DNA of 6,172 nucleotides from Synechococcaceae bacterium WBB_10_009. GTDB lineage: Bacteria > Cyanobacteriota > Cyanobacteriia > PCC-6307 > Cyanobiaceae. The stretch lies in the NCBI GenBank assembly GCA_010030955.1, contig RHBP01000103.1, positions 1 to 6,172 of the forward strand, read 5' to 3'. The translations under genes and the position numbers were made by a program. Below are positions 4,676-6,172 of this stretch, piece by piece; the first letter of the stretch is position 1, and each line of letters begins with the position of its first letter. The notes below the pieces were generated by a model. It was not told where the DNA came from. It saw nothing but the letters and a program-made list of their open reading frames with translations, and ran no database searches.

Positions 4676-5758
4676 ATGACCGAACAGGCGCTACTACGGG
4701 GCACCGCCGTGCTGCCGCCCGGCCTGGAGGAGGCCGGCGCCGCGGAGCTGGCGGAGCTGGGGGCCAGCGGCCTGCGCCCCCTGCACCGCGCCGTGGCCTT
4801 TGAAGCAGACCTGGCCTGCTTCTACCGGATGCAGCTGCAGGCACGGCTGCCGTTTCGGCTGCTGCGCCAGCTGGCCAGCTTCCCCTGCCGCAGCCGCGAG
4901 GAGCTCTACCGGGGCGTGCAGCGCGCCGCCGACTGGGACCAGTGGCTCCCCCCGCAGCTGAGTTTCCGGGTGGATGCCACCGGCAGCCTGCCGGGCCTCT
5001 CCCACTCCCACTACAGCGCCCTGCAGGTGAAGAACGCGCTGGTGGATTGGCAACGCCAGCACTGGGGCAGCCGCTCTTCGGTGGACCTTGAGCAGCCCGA
5101 CATCAGCCTGCACGTGCACCTGGGGGGCGGCATGGCCCAGTTGAGCGTGGATGGCAGCGGCGAGAGCCTGCACCGCCGCGGCTACCGGCCCCGCCAGGGC
5201 CTGGCCCCCCTCAAGGAAAACCTGGCGGCGGGACTGATCCGCCTCACCGGCTGGGATGGCAGCGTGCCCCTGGCCGATCCGCTCTGCGGCTCCGGCACAC
5301 TGCTGATCGAAGCTGCTTGCGGCGCCCTGGGCATCCATCCAGGCCTGGAGCGGCGCTACGCCCTGGAGCGCTGGCCCGACTTCAACGACCCCCTCTGGAG
5401 TGCGCAGTGCCAGGCCGCCGCCGCGGCGCGGCGCAACACCCTGGCCAACGGGCAGGCGCTGGCACCGATCGTGGGCAACGAGGCCGATCCGCTGGTGCTG
5501 GAGCAGGCCCAGGCCAACGCCGATGCCGCCGGTGTCGCCCCCTGGCTGCAGCTGCAGCAGGGCGACTGCCGCGACTTTGAGCCCCCCGGCGGGCCCGGGG
5601 TGCTGGTGTGCAACCCGCCCTACGGCGAGCGCATCGGGGAGCGCGATCAGCTCGAGCAGCTCTACGCCGACCTGGGCGCCATGGTGAAACAGCGCTGCGG
5701 CGGTTGGGACCTGTGGCTGCTGAGCGGCAACCCCGAACTCACCGGAGCCCTGCGCTGA
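4676..5758 (+). CDS. RlmL-type 23S rRNA guanine-N2 methyltransferase, frameshifted near its C-terminus
   Basis: From the ATG at 4676, preceded by a purine-rich CAGGGGGGC, the frame runs 360 codons to TGA at 5756-5758. Residues about 45-155 form the ferredoxin-like/THUMP region (AFEADLACFYRMQLQARLPFR..., DISLHVHLG). GESLHRRGYRPRQGLAPLKENLAAGL (163-188) leads into the Rossmann methyltransferase. DPLCGSGTLLIEAA (201-214) is the SAM-binding motif and VCNPPYGERIG (311-321) is the catalytic NPPY motif. This is the UPF0020/RlmL N-terminal (YcbY) architecture that methylates a guanine N2 in 23S rRNA; the exact target is inferred. The protein breaks off after GNPELTGALR, just before the usual LKASRRxP tail. 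That tail is present in another frame at 5755-5829, so a 384-residue protein was probably ancestral. All catalytic motifs lie before the break, so activity may survive. Confidence 0.9.
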   Translation: MTEQALLRGTAVLPPGLEEAGAAELAELGASGLRPLHRAVAFEADLACFYRMQLQARLPFRLLRQLASFPCRSREELYRGVQRAADWDQWLPPQLSFRVDATGSLPGLSHSHYSALQVKNALVDWQRQHWGSRSSVDLEQPDISLHVHLGGGMAQLSVDGSGESLHRRGYRPRQGLAPLKENLAAGLIRLTGWDGSVPLADPLCGSGTLLIEAACGALGIHPGLERRYALERWPDFNDPLWSAQCQAAAAARRNTLANGQALAPIVGNEADPLVLEQAQANADAAGVAPWLQLQQGDCRDFEPPGGPGVLVCNPPYGERIGERDQLEQLYADLGAMVKQRCGGWDLWLLSGNPELTGALR

Positions 5759-5829
5759 AAGCCAGCCGCCGCATCCCCGTGAGCAATGGCGGCATCGACT
5801 GCCGCTGGTTGCACTACGCCATCCGCTGA
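5755..5829 (+). pseudogene. displaced C-terminal tail of the RlmL-type methyltransferase
   Basis: Reading from C5755 gives LKASRRIPVSNGGIDCRWLH and then YAIR before TGA 5827-5829. This is the normal final strand pair of UPF0020 methyltransferases (LKASRR.P..NG...CR...Y). It needs a -1 shift relative to the upstream frame, equal to one lost base in CTGCGCTGAAAG; for example CGGCTGAAA or CGCCTGAAA would restore LRLKASRR. No X-XXY-YYZ slippery site is present at the junction, so programmed shifting is unlikely. Confidence 0.8.
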
Positions 5830-5848
5830 CCAAACCGGCCAGCCCCAG

Positions 5849-5854
5849 CACAAT
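5849..5854 (+). promoter_or_regulatory. candidate -10-like element in the intergenic gap
   Basis: CACAAT lies 23 bp before a short ATG-initiated frame at 5878. It resembles the CACAAT before tRNA-Arg and tmRNA, but the flanking bases differ and no -35 is visible. Confidence 0.15.
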
Positions 5855-5877
5855 CAACACAGCTCCGCCCCGGCCCC

Positions 5878-5934
5878 ATGCCCCTGCTGGCCATCAACAT
5901 CAACACCCTCAACGTGACCCACGAGGAGGGTTGA
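5878..5934 (+). CDS. possible 18-residue mini-ORF, doubtful
   Basis: ATG at 5878 opens MPLLAINININTLNVTHEEG-like coding: precisely M-P-L-L-A-I-N-I-N-T-L-N-V-T-H-E-E-G, then TGA at 5932-5934. It contains an Asn/Ile-rich stretch, unlike the Ala/Arg/Pro bias of random frames at this GC. No Shine-Dalgarno precedes it. It could be chance, the remnant of a decayed gene, or a leader peptide. I list it only because nothing else explains this gap. Confidence 0.15.
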   Translation: MPLLAININTLNVTHEEG

Positions 5935-5963
5935 GCCTGCCGCCGCTGTGCCGCTGGCTCAAC
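5930..5963. repeat. 8-bp inverted repeat between convergent genes
   Basis: GTTGAGCC (5930-5937) and GGCTCAAC (5956-5963) are perfect reverse complements around an 18-nt GC-rich loop. The right arm contains the stop codon of the minus-strand membrane protein (5961-5959) and the left arm contains the stop of the 18-codon frame. It may act as a transcript-end structure between convergent genes, but no T-run follows on either strand. Confidence 0.4.
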
Positions 5964-6172
5964 GGCCGAGCAGCGCCCGGGTGGTCTTCGTGAGGCCCGC
6001 CATGGTTTCCGGCAGGTAGGGGCCGCGGGTGAGCCAGCCGCCGATGCGCAGCATCACGCCGCTGAGCAGCAGATTGACCCCCACCAGCGCCAGGGCCGCC
6101 TGGGGCCAGGCCCAGCCCAGCTGACCGTGCCACCACAGCAGCAGCGCCAGCTCCGCCGCCACCAACGCCAGC
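5959..6172 (-). CDS. small membrane protein, C-terminal part, possibly phage-holin/YqjE-like
   Basis: The frame is open to the window edge and ends at TGA (5961-5959), giving the last 70 residues. A TTG at 6165 is a possible but unconvincing start; the helix clearly continues upstream (LALVAAELALLLWW). Two hydrophobic helices are visible, the second being WPQAALALVGVNLLLSGVML. A cytosolic tail follows (RIGGWLTRGPYLPETMAGLTKTTRALLGR). The helix pair plus the PxLPET tail resembles small cyanobacterial proteins annotated as phage holin family (Phage_holin_3_6/YqjE), which are chromosomal and not evidence of a prophage. The family match is tentative. The gene converges on the methyltransferase gene, with a gap of about 130 bp. 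Confidence 0.7.
   Translation of the reverse strand, partial: LALVAAELALLLWWHGQLGWAWPQAALALVGVNLLLSGVMLRIGGWLTRGPYLPETMAGLTKTTRALLGR

Noticed and set aside
4694..5860. 388-codon minus-strand frame opposite the methyltransferase
   Set aside because: Pure antisense of a gene with catalytic motifs; no recognisable domain.
1..6172. HIP1 palindromes (GCGATCGC), CRISPR repeats, insertion sequences, att sites
   Set aside because: I checked the GATC sites by eye and found no complete GCGATCGC. No regularly spaced direct repeats, transposase genes or duplicated tRNA ends were seen.
5959..6172. Prophage signal from the holin-like membrane protein
   Set aside because: Such small holin-family membrane proteins are common on cyanobacterial chromosomes and no phage gene accompanies it here.

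Overview
The window looks like chromosomal DNA from a GC-rich picocyanobacterium of the Cyanobium / Synechococcus group. The strongest evidence is a circularly permuted two-piece tmRNA gene on the minus strand (about 4330-4637). Its 16-codon tag reads ANNIVRFSRQAAPVAA, the type known from marine and freshwater picocyanobacteria. The compact layout, high GC and several small conserved-looking proteins agree with this. The assignment rests on recognition, not on a database search.

Layout, left to right. (1) 1-504 is the 3' part of rsmI (16S rRNA C1402 2'-O-methyltransferase), joined by an ATGA overlap to a small two-helix membrane protein (504-746). (2) 725-1444 on the minus strand is a helix-turn-helix protein with a very acidic middle; its end overlaps the membrane protein gene tail to tail. 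(3) 1546-1619 is tRNA-Arg(UCU). (4) 1623-2642 on the minus strand is a DnaJ/CbpA-type co-chaperone whose stop codon lies 3 bp from the tRNA. (5) 2770-3192 and 3204-3815 on the plus strand form a tight pair: an exported thioredoxin-fold protein resembling the thioredoxin domain of VKOR fusions, and a uridine kinase / phosphoribulokinase-family P-loop kinase. (6) 3873-4130 encodes an 85-residue basic protein with two copies of a GPxGGxY...GRKxY motif. (7) 4152-4289 is a 45-residue small protein gene. (8) The permuted tmRNA gene converges on it. (9) 4676-5758 is a THUMP/UPF0020 rRNA methyltransferase (RlmL-type) whose C-terminal tail is displaced into another frame (5755-5829) by an apparent single-base deletion. 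(10) 5830-5958 is a short intergenic stretch with an 18-codon ORF and an inverted repeat. (11) 5959-6172 on the minus strand is the C-terminus of a small membrane protein that runs off the window.

The theme is translation and protein quality control: two rRNA methyltransferases, a tRNA, the trans-translation RNA, a J-domain co-chaperone and an exported thiol-disulfide protein. They do not form one operon. The most interesting items are the permuted tmRNA, the duplicated basic motif resembling the PBCV-specific basic adaptor domain of chlorella viruses, and the frameshift in the methyltransferase. I found no mobile element, CRISPR array or defence system.
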